A stretch of 64,000 nucleotides of DNA, from the NCBI GenBank assembly GCA_029207755.1, contig JARCOQ010000016.1, forward strand, positions 10,755,307 through 10,819,306. The letters are read 5' to 3'. Shown here piece after piece: positions 35,176 to 46,350 of this stretch. Origin of the DNA: Chamaea fasciata. Taxonomy: Eukaryota; Chordata; Aves; Passeriformes; Sylviidae. Under the pieces are notes generated by a model. That model saw only the letters and a program-made list of their open reading frames with translations, searched no databases and was not told the origin of the DNA. The position numbers were made by a program, and so were the translations under genes. The stretch's first letter is position 1. Every line of letters starts with the position of its first letter.

Positions 35176-37139
35176 AGGTAGACGCTCAGCCTATATCTGG
35201 AAATTTGGAAGGACGGGAATCCCTGGCACACCAAGCTCATGCTCCCTCTTTCCACTGGGGACTTCCTGATTTACTGGTGTGACAAGGATAATTCATTTTG
35301 ATGTTTTTAAGAAAATGAACCAGGCATAGCCCAAGCAGGACAGTCCACAGCCTCAGAAACAAACACCATAATGTTAACAGAGGCCAGATGGCCCACACAC
35401 GGCAAGTGGCACAGCAGCATCTGCTCCAAAGGAGGAAAACCAGCGCAAATAGCAGCAAGTTTCCATGCCCTGCCAGCTCCTGCCAGGGATGAGATCACAG
35501 TGGGAATCAATCAGGCAGGAGTCCACTCAGCATCATCAGGGATGGTGCTATGTGGGAGATTTGTCTCTCCTTTAGCACTCTCCCCTCCAGTGGACACTGG
35601 CCCTCTCCATAGTGATGGGAGGTGCTGATGGCTTAACAAGCTGCCAATGGGATTATGCAGAATGATTTTGCCGGGTTCAGGAGCTGTGTGAAATGGCATA
35701 TGCTGGAAGCACAAGACTGCACAGCCCTAACTGCAAAAACAGTGAGATGTGAGCCCAAAGCCTTGTGATAGAGGAGAAAAGACACGCAGAGCCTGTGCAT
35801 CTTCAATATTTCAGAGCAGAAAAGTCCAACCCCTGCAAACAGTGGGCACCCAGGAGCTGCTGGGTTTTCTAGGACTGACAGGGATTTCTGCAGCACACAT
35901 AACAGAAACTGAGAGCACCACAGCAAGGACCAAACCCTGCAGCAAGAGCACTGGAAGGCTGGGCAGGCACCCGTGTCCAGCACCACTCCCTCCCACAGGA
36001 GGGACACACCCAGCAAGGGCAGAGGATGGTCCCTTCATGACCTCTGCTACTGTCAGGACCCTATAACAAGAGCTCAGGCTCCCCAAGCAAAAGGTGAACT
36101 GCTTACCTAACTTCATTAAAAAACCAGCAACATTAATTATTTCAGCCTTCCTGGGCAGGCACAAAGATAGATGAAAGGAATAAAGGCAAGCTAGAAACAT
36201 CAATAAATAACTGCATCTTCTTATTGGCTGCAGTATTCAATAGTTTCAAATGTTTTCTGGTGCCTTTGGCAAGCAGAAGGTTTGCAAAAGTGCTGAGCCT
36301 GTCACCTGTAACAGGTCATCATCACTTATCCCAGCTAAGCTGCGTTTTCTGTCCCTTCCCAGGGGTGCACCTGGCTCTGAATGGGTGCAGCAGTGACCTG
36401 GTGACGATGGCTCTGAGCTAACAGGGGGACAGTCCCAGATGGACAAAAGCAACAGAGGAACAGAGCTGAGTGCAGGGTAACAGATGTTCTCCAACGACAA
36501 TTACCCTAAAAGAGCTGGGCATCTTCCCAGGTGAGGGGACCTGCCTGCCCCCACACAGACCTCCCTGCCAGCCTCCCAGTGTCCAAGGACACTGCTCCCC
36601 ATGAGGGCTCACATGTCCCCAGGCAATGATGTGCCCTGCAACCATGGACAGAGCTCCTTGTTCTGTGGCTGCATGGGAAAGCAGAGGTGAAGGCTCAGGT
36701 TGTCTTTACTAAGGAGCAGCTGATAATGAGTCACAGATCCCATTCCTGTGACTTGACTTAGCCAGCTCAGCAGCTCCGGAGCAAGTTCAGGGATGCCCAA
36801 CCAAGGGCAACGGGGCCACAGTGCAGTTTTGGGGCACGGGGCTGGGGAGTGTCCTCTGTCCAGTGCAGCATCCCCAGCAGCCCTGACCCTTTTTCTGGGA
36901 AAGAGCTCTGCCTCCAGCTGTACACAGAGAGCCCATGGAGAGCTCAGGAATGAAGGGGATGGGATGTGACAGACATGGTCTGGCTCAAGGAGGCACACAG
37001 GGTGTGACAGGCCTGGAGCCACTCACAGGCATCCTCACAGCAGCCCGTGGGGAACCAGTCCAGTTAAAAACAATCCTGGATCATCTGTTCCCTGACAGTG
37101 CCATGTACCTGCACCAAGGATTCTCACAAGTGGAGTAGA
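35176..37139. other. Unannotated noncoding stretch
   Basis: GC-moderate. A minus-strand donor-like sequence (GGTAAGC when reverse-complemented, near 36105) lacks a matching acceptor. An AT-rich patch with ACATTAATTATTTC lies at about 36130. No gene or repeat family. Confidence 0.5.
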
Positions 37140-37480
37140 CTATACCACATGGCTTTGACTGCTGTTGAAAATATTTAATAAACTCTGGAATATGAATCAC
37201 TATCAAGGACCCTGAACATTAATTTCAGTCACAGCTGGCCACACTCTATCACCCTATAAACACCTCTCCAGTTTCAATTAACATTTCGCTATCTCCTGTC
37301 TCACTGAATATTATATTTAACTAATTTAAGAGGATTGGTAAAGATAGTTTTCACACTTCACATGAAAGCATAATGAAATAATGATACCTGTACCCACAAA
37401 AAGCATGAGGATACTGCATAAAGAGCTTTAAAGTCATCTGAAGCAAAAACTTCTCCAGGAGACCTTCATTCTAGCTTTGG
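37140..37480. other. AT-rich island, weak regulatory candidate
   Basis: Contains AATTAACATTTCGC, ATATTATATTTAACTAATTTAAG and AATGAAATAATG. Non-repetitive. May be a conserved element, but motif content is less specific than in other islands. Confidence 0.25.
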
Positions 37481-37714
37481 CTACCAAGGCCCCTGTGCAG
37501 GTGTGTGCCGTCCCTGGCGCAGTGTCCAGCTCTGGGCCCCAGCCCCGAGCAGCCACAGCTGCCTCAGCCACAGTGTCCCTGCATTTGGGCTTCCCCACCT
37601 TGTAACAAATGCCTTTGGAAGGAGCAGACGTTTCCCGTGGCAGGCTCAGAGAAACAGATTATTGTTTGTCCTCATCATAACCTCATTTGCAAAAAAAAAC
37701 AGTACTGCAGGTTC

Positions 37715-37960
37715 TCAAAGTCATGGAAATTTAGGCCTAAGAAGGACAGAAGACAACTGAATCCTGTCCTTTATGAAGTAACCTTTCCTCTGTTCGAAGA
37801 CTGTCACTTCCCTCCCTCTTATTTTCCCATTTCAGGTCAACAACACTCAATTCTTTCAGCCTTTCCTCGTGAGTCACGTATTTTGGATCTCAGCATCTCA
37901 CTCAACATTTTCCAGTACTTCACCAACGTCTCTGTATTTTTTCTTAGAAGAAATATATAT
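37715..37960 (-). mobile_element. Old, diverged CR1 LINE remnant
   Basis: Between about 37790 and 37950 the order of words matches the reverse complement of a CR1 3' region: a GACTGTCAC block, a TTTCAGGTCAACAACACTC block, then CTTTCAGCCTTTCCTCGTGAG. In younger avian CR1 these correspond to the 'aggctgaacaacccc...ctcagcctttcctcat' part. It is heavily mutated, without intact octamers. Edges are uncertain. This was recognised by eye. Confidence 0.55.
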
Positions 37961-38529
37961 TTCATTATCTTTAAGAGACAAAATGTTTTTATTCTCTGAT
38001 ATTACATGCAGGGGGAATGTTTATACCTGGGCCCATACAGGCAACGCTCATGTTAATGTATCCTAAAATAAGGCTTTGCTTTTTGGCATCGTCACACCCA
38101 CATCCTTTCCTGCAAAAATGTTGCCTTGCCAGATATTTCATATATCAAAAGCAGAATATATAAATACATAAGTATGTATTCCTGCTTTTTAGTTCTCCCT
38201 TCTGTGCAGAACGTGGACTTTCTGTATAAGTGCAGTCTACTTTCCTATCCTAATTGTGCCCCAGGGACTGCTCAGACTCTCATCTACATGACTCAGGCCA
38301 GAGTTACAAGGTTTATAAGCATGTAGGCTCTGCCCTCATCCCCAGCTAGGGTTTAGTAGACCTCCCAATTTCCTGTATTAAACAAAACAATTTTCCAATA
38401 ATGTGTGTTCTTCATCTCCCTCCTGTGCAAGCAGAAGCAGCTCCCTGTGGGAGCACAGCTCCAGCTGCCACACGGCCAAGGGCTCTTGAAGATTCCTGGG
38501 TGGGAGGGGAGTATGGAGGACACTGCATG
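37961..38529. other. Unannotated noncoding stretch
   Basis: AT-rich to about 38180 (TATATAAATACATAAG near 38158), then mixed. No further repeat seen. Confidence 0.45.
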
Positions 38530-38668
38530 CAGTGACAATCCATCCCCAGTGACACTCCATACAGTGACACTGCAACCCCGGTGACACTCCATACAGTGAC
38601 ACTCCATACAGTGACACAGCAACCCCAGTGACACTCCATCCCCAGGGACACTCCATCCCCAGTGACAC
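38530..38668 (+). repeat. 15-18-bp minisatellite
   Basis: Eight or so copies of CAGTGACACTCCAT followed by ACA, CCC or GCAACCCC. Unit length varies from 15 to 18 bp. Minus-strand open frames across it repeat Val-Ser-Leu/Cys-His motifs and are artefacts of the array. Confidence 0.9.
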
Positions 38669-39399
38669 TTGGTGCAGTGGGACCATGTGGTGCGGGGGAG
38701 GCTCCAGCCTGGGGTAATGGCCCCACCCTGGGCAGTCACACCACAACTTTTGCTCCAGCAGAAACCAGACTTCTGAGGACTTCTGTAGAGCAGAAGCACC
38801 AAGATGACCCAAAAATTGTCACCATGCTCTTTGTTTTCACCACCACTAGGTCATATTTCCCCTTGTAATGGTGGCAGTGGGCAAAGATTACAGGCATCAA
38901 CAATGCAGCTATTTTTATTGCCCAGAAATTAGCCTAGCAGGAATTCAATTCCATTAAATTCCGATATTCTCGGAGGGGAAACTCGATGCTGATTTCAGAC
39001 AACAGCAGCCACAAAATTTGCAGAAAGGCTCAGAAAGGCTAGAAAAGGAAATGCTGCAGGGAAGGAGTGGGAGGGAAACAGGAAGAAGGTGATGAGCTGC
39101 CCCAGCATCCCGACACCTCTGCCCAGGAGAGCAGCTCCCTGTAGGGCTGCATCGTTCCTGTTACCAGTACCACACTGGTAGTGCCACAGCATTTTTGGGA
39201 CACTCGACTTTGCTGGACTCATGCTGGACTCAGAATATCTTCCCCTCTCAAACTCCTCAAAGCAGTGAAAATGTTTGCTCTGTTTACATTTCCTCATTCA
39301 GCCCTGCTGAGAGTTTCCCATTGAAATGCATCATCCTTGAATGGGAGTCTATGGATTTCCCCTCTTCTCTGCTTGACAGATTTTATTGTTGTCCTTAAA
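38669..39399. other. Unannotated noncoding stretch
   Basis: Mixed composition. AAATTCCGATATTCTCGG near 38957 is an AT-rich patch with two CpGs. No gene or repeat recognised. Confidence 0.45.
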
Positions 39400-39580
39400 A
39401 ACAGTTTCAGAGTGCCTGATAATGAATACTAATTAGATGTGGTCACCTAGGAGACAAGGGGGATTCCCAAAAATCAGTGCCAGAAAATGTGATAATCCAC
39501 AACTAATTAAGAAAAAAATTAATTAGATAAGCCCTATGTGTTTGCAGTTGCACAATTAACAGCACAGTCACCTGCCTGTG
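39400..39580. promoter_or_regulatory. Candidate homeodomain-rich element with CTAATTAA inverted repeat
   Basis: Palindromic CTAATTAG at 39429-39436. A perfect inverted repeat CTAATTAA (39503-39510) / TTAATTAG (39519-39526) has an 8-base A-rich spacer. A GATAATCC bicoid-class core lies at about 39491. Three or more TAATTA cores within 100 bp is strong clustering. In vertebrates such clusters are typical of LIM, paired-type or NK-type homeodomain targets. Actual binding is not known. Confidence 0.45.
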
Positions 39581-41049
39581 AGCTACCGTGAGGTTAAAAC
39601 ACACAGGATAGTGAGGTGGGATTCCAACAGCTCTGCCCTCACCCCAGCCCATCGCAGGACAAACAGCTTCTGACCAGAGCCCAGCTGTAGGTTCAGATTC
39701 AGATATGCAAGAGATGGTTCTTGTTGATCAATCTGAAGTTCAGTTACATGGACCTACGGTTTCGGTTTCTGTGCACTACATAGATCATTCACTGAGAGGA
39801 ACTGTTGGAGCTGATGAAGATCTTTAAAAGAGAGAAAGATTGTCCCCATCCTGTCTGGGACACCTCCATCCTTACACAGCTGTGCTGACTGGAAGCCAAA
39901 GGCCCTGGAGCCAGGCTGGTGCCCCAGCATTGCTGTGCCAGCACAGCTCCCACCAGAGCTGGGGATGTTGCACTGCTCCTTCACAACTGCACTGGCAAAC
40001 ACCTGCAAGCCTTGGGGAAGATCCATGGCTCAGAGGCCCTGAGCAGCTCGGATCACTGCATTAAAGACATGAAAAAATATTTTCCTGGTTAGCTCCAACA
40101 CTTTATTGAATAAAGTTTAAAATCCTCACCCTGACTCAATCCATCTGTTCAGGTCTCATTATATTTCCTCATTTTAAGTTTGGAGAGGAAGAAAATGTAG
40201 GGTGAGCAGATATAGGAGTTGCCTGATTTGAATTTCACTTCTACCCCATAACTCTTTACAGAGGTAAAGAAGAAAATGACATGTGGAAAAATCTCTCTTG
40301 GAATCGCCAACTGGAGGTTTAAGATTCATTTCCCAGTGTGTCTCTGCAGACAGCAAGGGAAGAGGAGCAGGGCTTGGTGACTGAAGTGGCAGTGTGGGAG
40401 GTGGGAAGTGAGCCCAGTCTGGCAGGACCAGGACAGTGCAGGGGCACAATCCTGACACCAGTCTGGAAACACTGCCTTCCAAACCTGATTTTAACATTAT
40501 GGAGAAAGCTCCATCTTGTCCATCAAACAGATCACCCCAAGTCCTTTCCTGATGGTGCACAACTGCAGAGCTGCACCACTTACCACTGTGTGTTTTAGCC
40601 AAAGGCAGGGACACGTTTGGCTGCAGGGACAGGTCAGGCCTCCACAGTTTTTTCAGGGCTGTGACCACAGCCACACAGCCCAGGCACTGCTTCACCAGCC
40701 CCTCCAGGACAGCTCAGGAGCATCCCATTCCAGCTGGCTGAAAGCTCCTCCTCAAAGGCCAGGGCCCACGCCCATGTGAGCAGTGTGCTGGAGCTATGTG
40801 TGCCCACCCAGGCACAGCTCACTGCCACCTGTGCCCCTGGTCCTGAGCTCACCCTCTGACACCTCTGCATGCCCTTCTGCAGAACTCCTTCAGCCTCTGA
40901 GCTCTTGCCTCACTGCATTATCCCTGCTGACAAACCCCTCATGCTCCATTCCTGAGAGCTGCAACAACGGCACGGCTGGGTCTTTGCAGAGTCTCCCACA
41001 GCACAGCTCAGCCTGTGAGGGGTTTCTTCTATCCTTCCCCAAGCACTGA
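39581..41049. other. Unannotated noncoding stretch
   Basis: GC-moderate with overlapping open frames (up to 173 residues on the minus strand at 40174-40695) that have no recognisable domain. No repeats. Confidence 0.5.
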
Positions 41050-41500
41050 CTGTAGAAGTCAATGGTTTAATGTTGTCATTTCCTTTAGACTGCAATGCTC
41101 TCATTTTAGCACAGCAACTTATTTTTAATGGAGTTTGAAAAGATTTTTTTTGTATGTCCTCACTTCTACTCCAAGCATGTTTGCTCTCAATTTATTTCTG
41201 CTCTTCTTATCTTCTCAACAACTGCATCTCTTGTTCCTAGTCCTGCTCATTTTCTGCTCCGTATTGTGGTTTTTCTTTAATTTCATCTTGTTCCCACACT
41301 TCCCAATCACACATTTCATCACTCCTGCTTCCCTATTGCCAACAATATGTGATTTCTTTATCTTAATTGTATCATCCAGTCATCTGGTTCCAGGATGGCA
41401 TCTCTTTACCTCACAGCACAGTCCCTTTAATCATTACTGCTTCTGGCATGTATAATAATAGCTGAAACCAGCTGTTAGCTTTCACCTTCCAGTTACAGGC
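41050..41500. other. Pyrimidine-rich (T/C) stretch
   Basis: The plus strand is strongly T- and C-rich from about 41130 to 41450. This creates a hydrophobic Phe/Leu-rich 106-residue open frame (41135-41455) that reflects composition only. No tandem unit is visible. It could be old degraded repeat sequence. Confidence 0.5.
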
Positions 41501-43562
41501 AAAAGGGTTTTTTTCCTTCCATATAAGTCCTAATGACAACACAAACTAAAACCATCCAAACAACACTTCACACAGGCTGCAGAAATAAAACCAGTGCTCC
41601 ATGAGCTCCTCTCCCCTGCTCCCAGCTAAGCAGCAGGGAGCTGCCCAAGACCAGCCCTTGAGAAAACAAGGTCTTTCTGAAGGATCAGACTCAAGCCCTT
41701 GCAAGGAGCTCATGAGCAGAAGTGCCTGTGGCCACTGGCTGATCACAGATCCCATTTCTCCTCTCCCCATGTCACTCCCAGGGGTGTCTCCATCCCATGA
41801 AGCCTGAGCTGTACCCAGACTCCTGCCAGAGTTCTGGCAATGGGCAGTGGTCTCCGTGGAAATGCAGCCTTCCCCCCCAGCACATGGGACCCTTTCTCCT
41901 CCTATCTGCCAGGCTACACCTCTCTGATGCCCACCAATCCACCCACAAGTGACAAAGCTCCACATGGTCAGCAGCCAGCCTGCTGTCCAGCAGAGTGGGC
42001 TCCCCCCACCTCCCTGTTTGAGGGTCCTTCTCCCACCAGCCTGGGGGAGTTGACACCAAGTGTCTTTCTCAGTGCACAGAAGAGGTTATAGACCAATTGC
42101 ACCATCTAGGGTGCTGTCCTTGTCTGTCTCCATGTGCAGGAGGTCCTGGCCCTATGATGTGCCTGGAACAACGGCATTCTCTGCACAACTGGTTGCACGA
42201 GCCACCCTCTGTGCCCCCTGTGTCTCTGATCTCCATCCAGCTCCTCAGCCTATAGTACCCAGAGCCCCTCCTTCCCTCAAAAGAATTTCAAATGGCTGAT
42301 TCATGTTCAAAGCATCTTCAGCATTTGGGGGTCCTGCTCAGTGCAGGCAGTGACAGCTCGCTTTCAGGGGAGCAGGAGGGAACTGAAACTGCCAGCTCAG
42401 ATTGGGAGGAGACACCTATGCAGGGCTGTCGAGCAGCCAGACTGAAGGCACCACCACAAGGGTCCAGTAATTGTCCATTCCAGATGAAAATTCTGCTGTC
42501 TGGATCCACTTGTCCAGCTCTAGGAAAAGGCAAAGAGCTTTGAATCCATCACAAATTATCAGCAATAAAAAGTTTTACATGGGGGTATAGGGAATAAAAA
42601 CTGATACTACAAGCTGCTTAAATGCCACTGCAAAAAGCAGCATGGCACAGGAGTCACTGTACAAGTCTAACTCAACACCTCTGTCTGTATCCTGATCCAC
42701 ACGTGCTCCCTGGAAGGTCAGCGAGAGCCAGGCTTCTGCACAGAGAAACATTTTACATCTGAGAGTGCCGTGGTGCCAGCCATGAATCAGCACAGGAGAG
42801 TGTCTGATTTACACAAAGGTAGAACTGAATTGGAGCTTGAATAATACAGGTCAAACAAAGAACAAAGTGCAGGATTATACAGCAGGAAAATCTGACAAAA
42901 GGACTTATTTGGTCTGGAAAAAAGCCATTTACACAGGGCACCATACTTTGTCAATGTAAAGCAATCCTTGCTGATCTGTCCCTAGACAGGCCCATGCTAA
43001 AAGTCAGCAGCTGAAGTGGAGAAGGAATGTGCTCCATCTTTACTTGGGGCTTGAGCTGTGTTCCTGCTCTGCAGAGCAAGGCCAGGACCATGGCACCCAG
43101 ATGTGGCCAACACAATTAACTGCTCTAGCATAGCATGAGAGTCAGTCAGAGAAGAACCATCCTGTCCCTTGACTTTGCTATGGAGTTGATTTATGCCCTG
43201 GAGCAACTGTTCTTTCAGGGTTCAAACATTTAACAGATCACGAGAGTAACCACTCACAAAACCTGGGCAGAGACAGAGCATGGAGCAGGTGTGAAGCGTT
43301 GCCAGAACCTGAAAGTGCATGAGCTGCTCAGGATGAAGAGCTGCATGTAGGAGAGAAAAGGAGAGGACGTTTTTACCAAGTGGCAAGAAAGCAGATGTTG
43401 CACAAGGGCTGGAGAAGGACAGCTTTGCTGACCCAGATGTCAGGAAATCTGACAGGGATTTAGCTACAGGGAAGGAAAATGCACAAAGAACTACACAAGG
43501 CTCTAGAGTAACAGAAATGTGTTTAAGGGCCCCATAGGTCTTCCTGCCTCTGCTCCTGCCAG
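41501..43562. other. Unannotated noncoding stretch
   Basis: GC-moderate DNA. The last part runs into the pyrimidine-rich acceptor-like sequence described with the next feature. No gene or repeat family is visible. Confidence 0.5.
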
Positions 43563-43652
43563 AGCTAGAGGAGCAGGCACTGGATGCACAATTTCAGGGC
43601 AGTGCCACAGGCTGGTACTGAGCCTCTGCCTGAAAGGCTTTCACATACCAAG
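43563..43652 (+). other. Possible 90-nt exon (weak)
   Basis: A strong acceptor-like tract (TTCCTGCCTCTGCTCCTGCC then AG) ends at 43562, and a donor-like CCAAG|GTGAGT follows 43652. The 90-nt segment between is open in one frame, giving a peptide with no recognised similarity. Chance splice-site pairs of this quality are expected in 64 kb, so this is only a candidate. Confidence 0.15.
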
Positions 43653-44690
43653 GTGAGTGAAAAGGCAGCATGTACAAATAATGACAAAGATGTAAAAAAG
43701 GACTTTCAAAAGAGATGCTGGCAACTGGCAGAGACAAGGGAAAGGTGCTGGACTGGTCCCTTGGAAGCACCAGGTCTGCAGACACTCAGCCACTGCTTCA
43801 GCCATCCCAGGATGGGCCTGAGGCAGCAGGAGTTTCCAGGGAAACCTCCCATTGAGGAGTCCCCAAGGCTCCACACTGCTCACCTCCACTGAACGAGTGA
43901 GTGGCAACAACACTCCCTCATCCCTCCTCGTTCCTGTACACTGAACCTGCACACTGTGTGGATTCAATCTTAGGCATTCAAGGCATGTTGACGTATTCAA
44001 ATATTTCTGCCATGCAAATAAGACTTTATATAATCCATTCTAGGCAGCCGTAACCTAAATTGACAGCTGAGGGAGCCTGCCACAGCCACAACAAACACAG
44101 ATAACAACCTTTGAGGGCAATGCCCCAATAGTCAGCCCTGAATGGATGTGGAAAGCCCTCCTGGGCACTCAGGTCAATGAAACCGCAATTCCCCACATGG
44201 GTTTGGGCTTATTGAGCAAGTCAGTGTTGGCACTTTGATTTCTCCCCCTAAAAGAGAATTGCTGAAGGAAAAATAAAAACAACAAGGAATGCCATCTGAA
44301 GCAAAGTCTCGGAGTCTTCTTTGAGAGGAGCTTTCTAAGGGCACATTTTTCCCAAGGAAGAGCAGCTGAGTAGCACACACAGCCCAAGGTGCTGCCCCAT
44401 GCAGCCCCCACAGGCAGACACTGCAGCCCCCGGACCAGCTGCTCTGTCTCTGCAATGCTTAAAGAACCTCACACCTAGCTTTGACCTGCCACCTCCCTCA
44501 CTGCTTCCCCAGTGCCAACTCATCCCTGCCAAACCCATCACCAAGACCAGGGTAGCTGCCCACTGTGTTTCTCCAGACATGTGATTCTGACACTGCTCCA
44601 GCTGGAGCCCTGCACTCAGGCCTTGCCAGGCTGATGGCAGAACCATTTCCATCCTACATTTGTGGGCAATAAGGCCAGGAGGGACCTGAT
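43653..44690. other. Unannotated noncoding stretch
   Basis: Mixed composition, with one ATGCAAAT octamer at 44012-44019 in an AT-rich patch. No other feature recognised. Confidence 0.5.
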
Positions 44691-45215
44691 CATAGAAACA
44701 TAGAATGACCTGGGTTGGAAGGGACCTTAAAGCTCACCTAGTTCAAATCCCCAGCCATGGGCAGGGAACCTTCCACTAGACCAGGCTGCTCCAAGCCCCA
44801 TCCAACCTCACCTCAAACACTGAGAGGAATGGGACATCCACAGCCGCTCTGGGAAACAGCTGCAGCTTTTCTCCCCTCACAGGGAAGATTTTCTTCCCAA
44901 TATCTAATCTAAACCTATTCTCTGACAGCTGTTACTACATGGTCTCGTAAAAAGTCTCTCTCCATCTTTTTTGTCAGCTCCCTTCAGGTCTTGGAAGGCC
45001 ACAGTTAAGTTACCCCAAAGCCTTCTCTTTTCCAAGCTGAACAACCCCAATGCCCTCAGACTTTCCTTGTAGGAGAGTATTCTGTCCCTTGTCTCATTGG
45101 ACTCCTTTGGACTTGCTCCAACAGCTCCACATCCTTCCTGTGCTGGGTCCCAGAGCTGGATGCAGGACTGCAGATGGGATCTCACCTGAGCAGGACAGAG
45201 GTGATGATCACCCAG
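44691..45215 (-). mobile_element. CR1 LINE, 5'-truncated 3' fragment
   Basis: Read on the minus strand, the element ends at 44691 in the degenerate octamers ATTCTATG-TTTCTATG, the usual CR1 3' terminus. The conserved GGTTGGAAGGGACC block sits beside them (44711-44725 on plus). Further in, the minus strand keeps the end of the ORF2 reverse-transcriptase protein, with the motif LRALGLFSLEKRRLWG followed by LKGADKK. About 520 bp survive of an element usually several kb long, so it is a dead truncated copy. CR1 insertions make no clear target-site duplication, and none is seen. The right edge is placed where similarity to CR1 fades. Confidence 0.95.
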
Positions 45216-45845
45216 GATGACCCCGTGCCCAGCACAAGCCTTCAGACTACCCTGGATTAACTCCAGTTTGAGCAACCACAGGTTTTGTTTTTTTTAAAGA
45301 AAAGATTTGATCTTCACAGCCAGCATTTCTAATGAGGAAGAGACCTGAAGTCCATTGTTGCAGTGCTTAATTACATTCAGTTCCCACTGTGTAGCTTCTC
45401 TCTAATCTAAACTTGTCTGTCTTCAGCTGCATCTAGTTAAAAAGACCTTTGTCTTCCAGACACAGTGTCTGCTACCTGAGCTCTGTCCCCTAGGCAGGGG
45501 CTGAAGGAAGTTGCTTCCACAGCCTGACTCTGACAGGGAATAAGAGATTCTTTCCTGCAGGCTCCCACCCCACAGCATGGTTTCATTCTCCATAATCTCA
45601 TAGCTCTTCCCAACTCTTCCCTTAGGCATCAGCTTCCACCTTAGCACAGCTGGCACTCTGCTCCAGCCATGCCAGCTGCACGTAAACTCCAGCTTCAACC
45701 TATCCTGTCCTGTGTCCGTGAGGAGATGACCACTTAGATTGTATTGTGTTCATACAAAAGAAACAAGTTGAGTCCTAACATCCCCCAGCTCCTCCTTCAA
45801 AGCTACTTGGAAGGTCTGGTTCAGGGACCACATCCTTGCTGCAGA
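45216..45845. other. Unannotated stretch, possibly with a second old CR1 piece
   Basis: A segment around 45390-45460 (CTCTAATCTAAACTTGTC ... GTCTTCCAGACAC) weakly resembles the CR1 'ctaatctaaacct...tgtcctgtcacta' region in the same orientation as the neighbouring CR1. If so, it is an older fragment. Otherwise nothing is recognised. Confidence 0.3.
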
Positions 45846-45875
45846 AGGGTTAACAAGGTTAACAAAGGGTTAACA
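45846..45875 (+). repeat. Triplicated GGTTAACAA motif
   Basis: Three GTTAAC palindromes in 30 bp, within GGGTTAACAAGGTTAACAAA and a third GGGTTAACA. Likely a short local duplication. GTTAAC is also half of an HNF1-type site. Confidence 0.6.
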
Positions 45876-45942
45876 GCTGCTCTTCCTTGGGAAAAACAAG
45901 GGCTAGGACAGAGCTCCTGGATGCAACTCAAAACTGGGTAGT

Positions 45943-46350
45943 TGTCATGTATGGGTTTGGAAACATGGGGTCATTTTAGCTCTGGTAGCATGGGACCTCC
46001 CACCACATGACTCCAAGCAAAATATCCTATATAAACCTGGTCTTTTGTCCTCTTTCCATAGATTCACATGGAGCTATCCTCCTCCTCCCTGCGAACATCA
46101 GCCACCACCCCACTTCATACCCTACACACCAGCACACCCAGCACCACTGACCCCAAAGCACTTCTGCTGGGATGGACCTTCCACCATCTCTGCCTCCCAA
46201 TCCCTTCCAACAGCTTTCTGGCTAGAGGTTTTCCAATGTAACTTTTCAGTTAACTTTCCCAGCAGGTCTCGGCCACAACAAAGAGTTGAAATGGACTCTC
46301 ATAAAGGAGCAATTCTAGATCTCCTGAAGCCAAGCTCCTGGTATTGATAC
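45943..46350 (+). promoter_or_regulatory. TATA-containing promoter-like sequence, possible solo LTR
   Basis: Begins TGTCATGTATGGG, a plausible 5' LTR end. A perfect TATATAAA box lies at 46028-46035 with pyrimidine-rich sequence just downstream. This resembles the U3/TATA layout of avian retroviral LTRs. A matching CA end, polyadenylation signal and target-site duplication were not found, so the right edge and identity are uncertain. Confidence 0.25.

Noticed and set aside
41135..41455. Hydrophobic 106-residue open frame resembling a membrane protein
   Set aside because: It reflects a T/C-rich strand. No start context or family match.
44904..45275. 123-residue minus-strand open frame as a host gene
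   Set aside because: It is the decayed end of CR1 ORF2, lying mostly inside the CR1 element.
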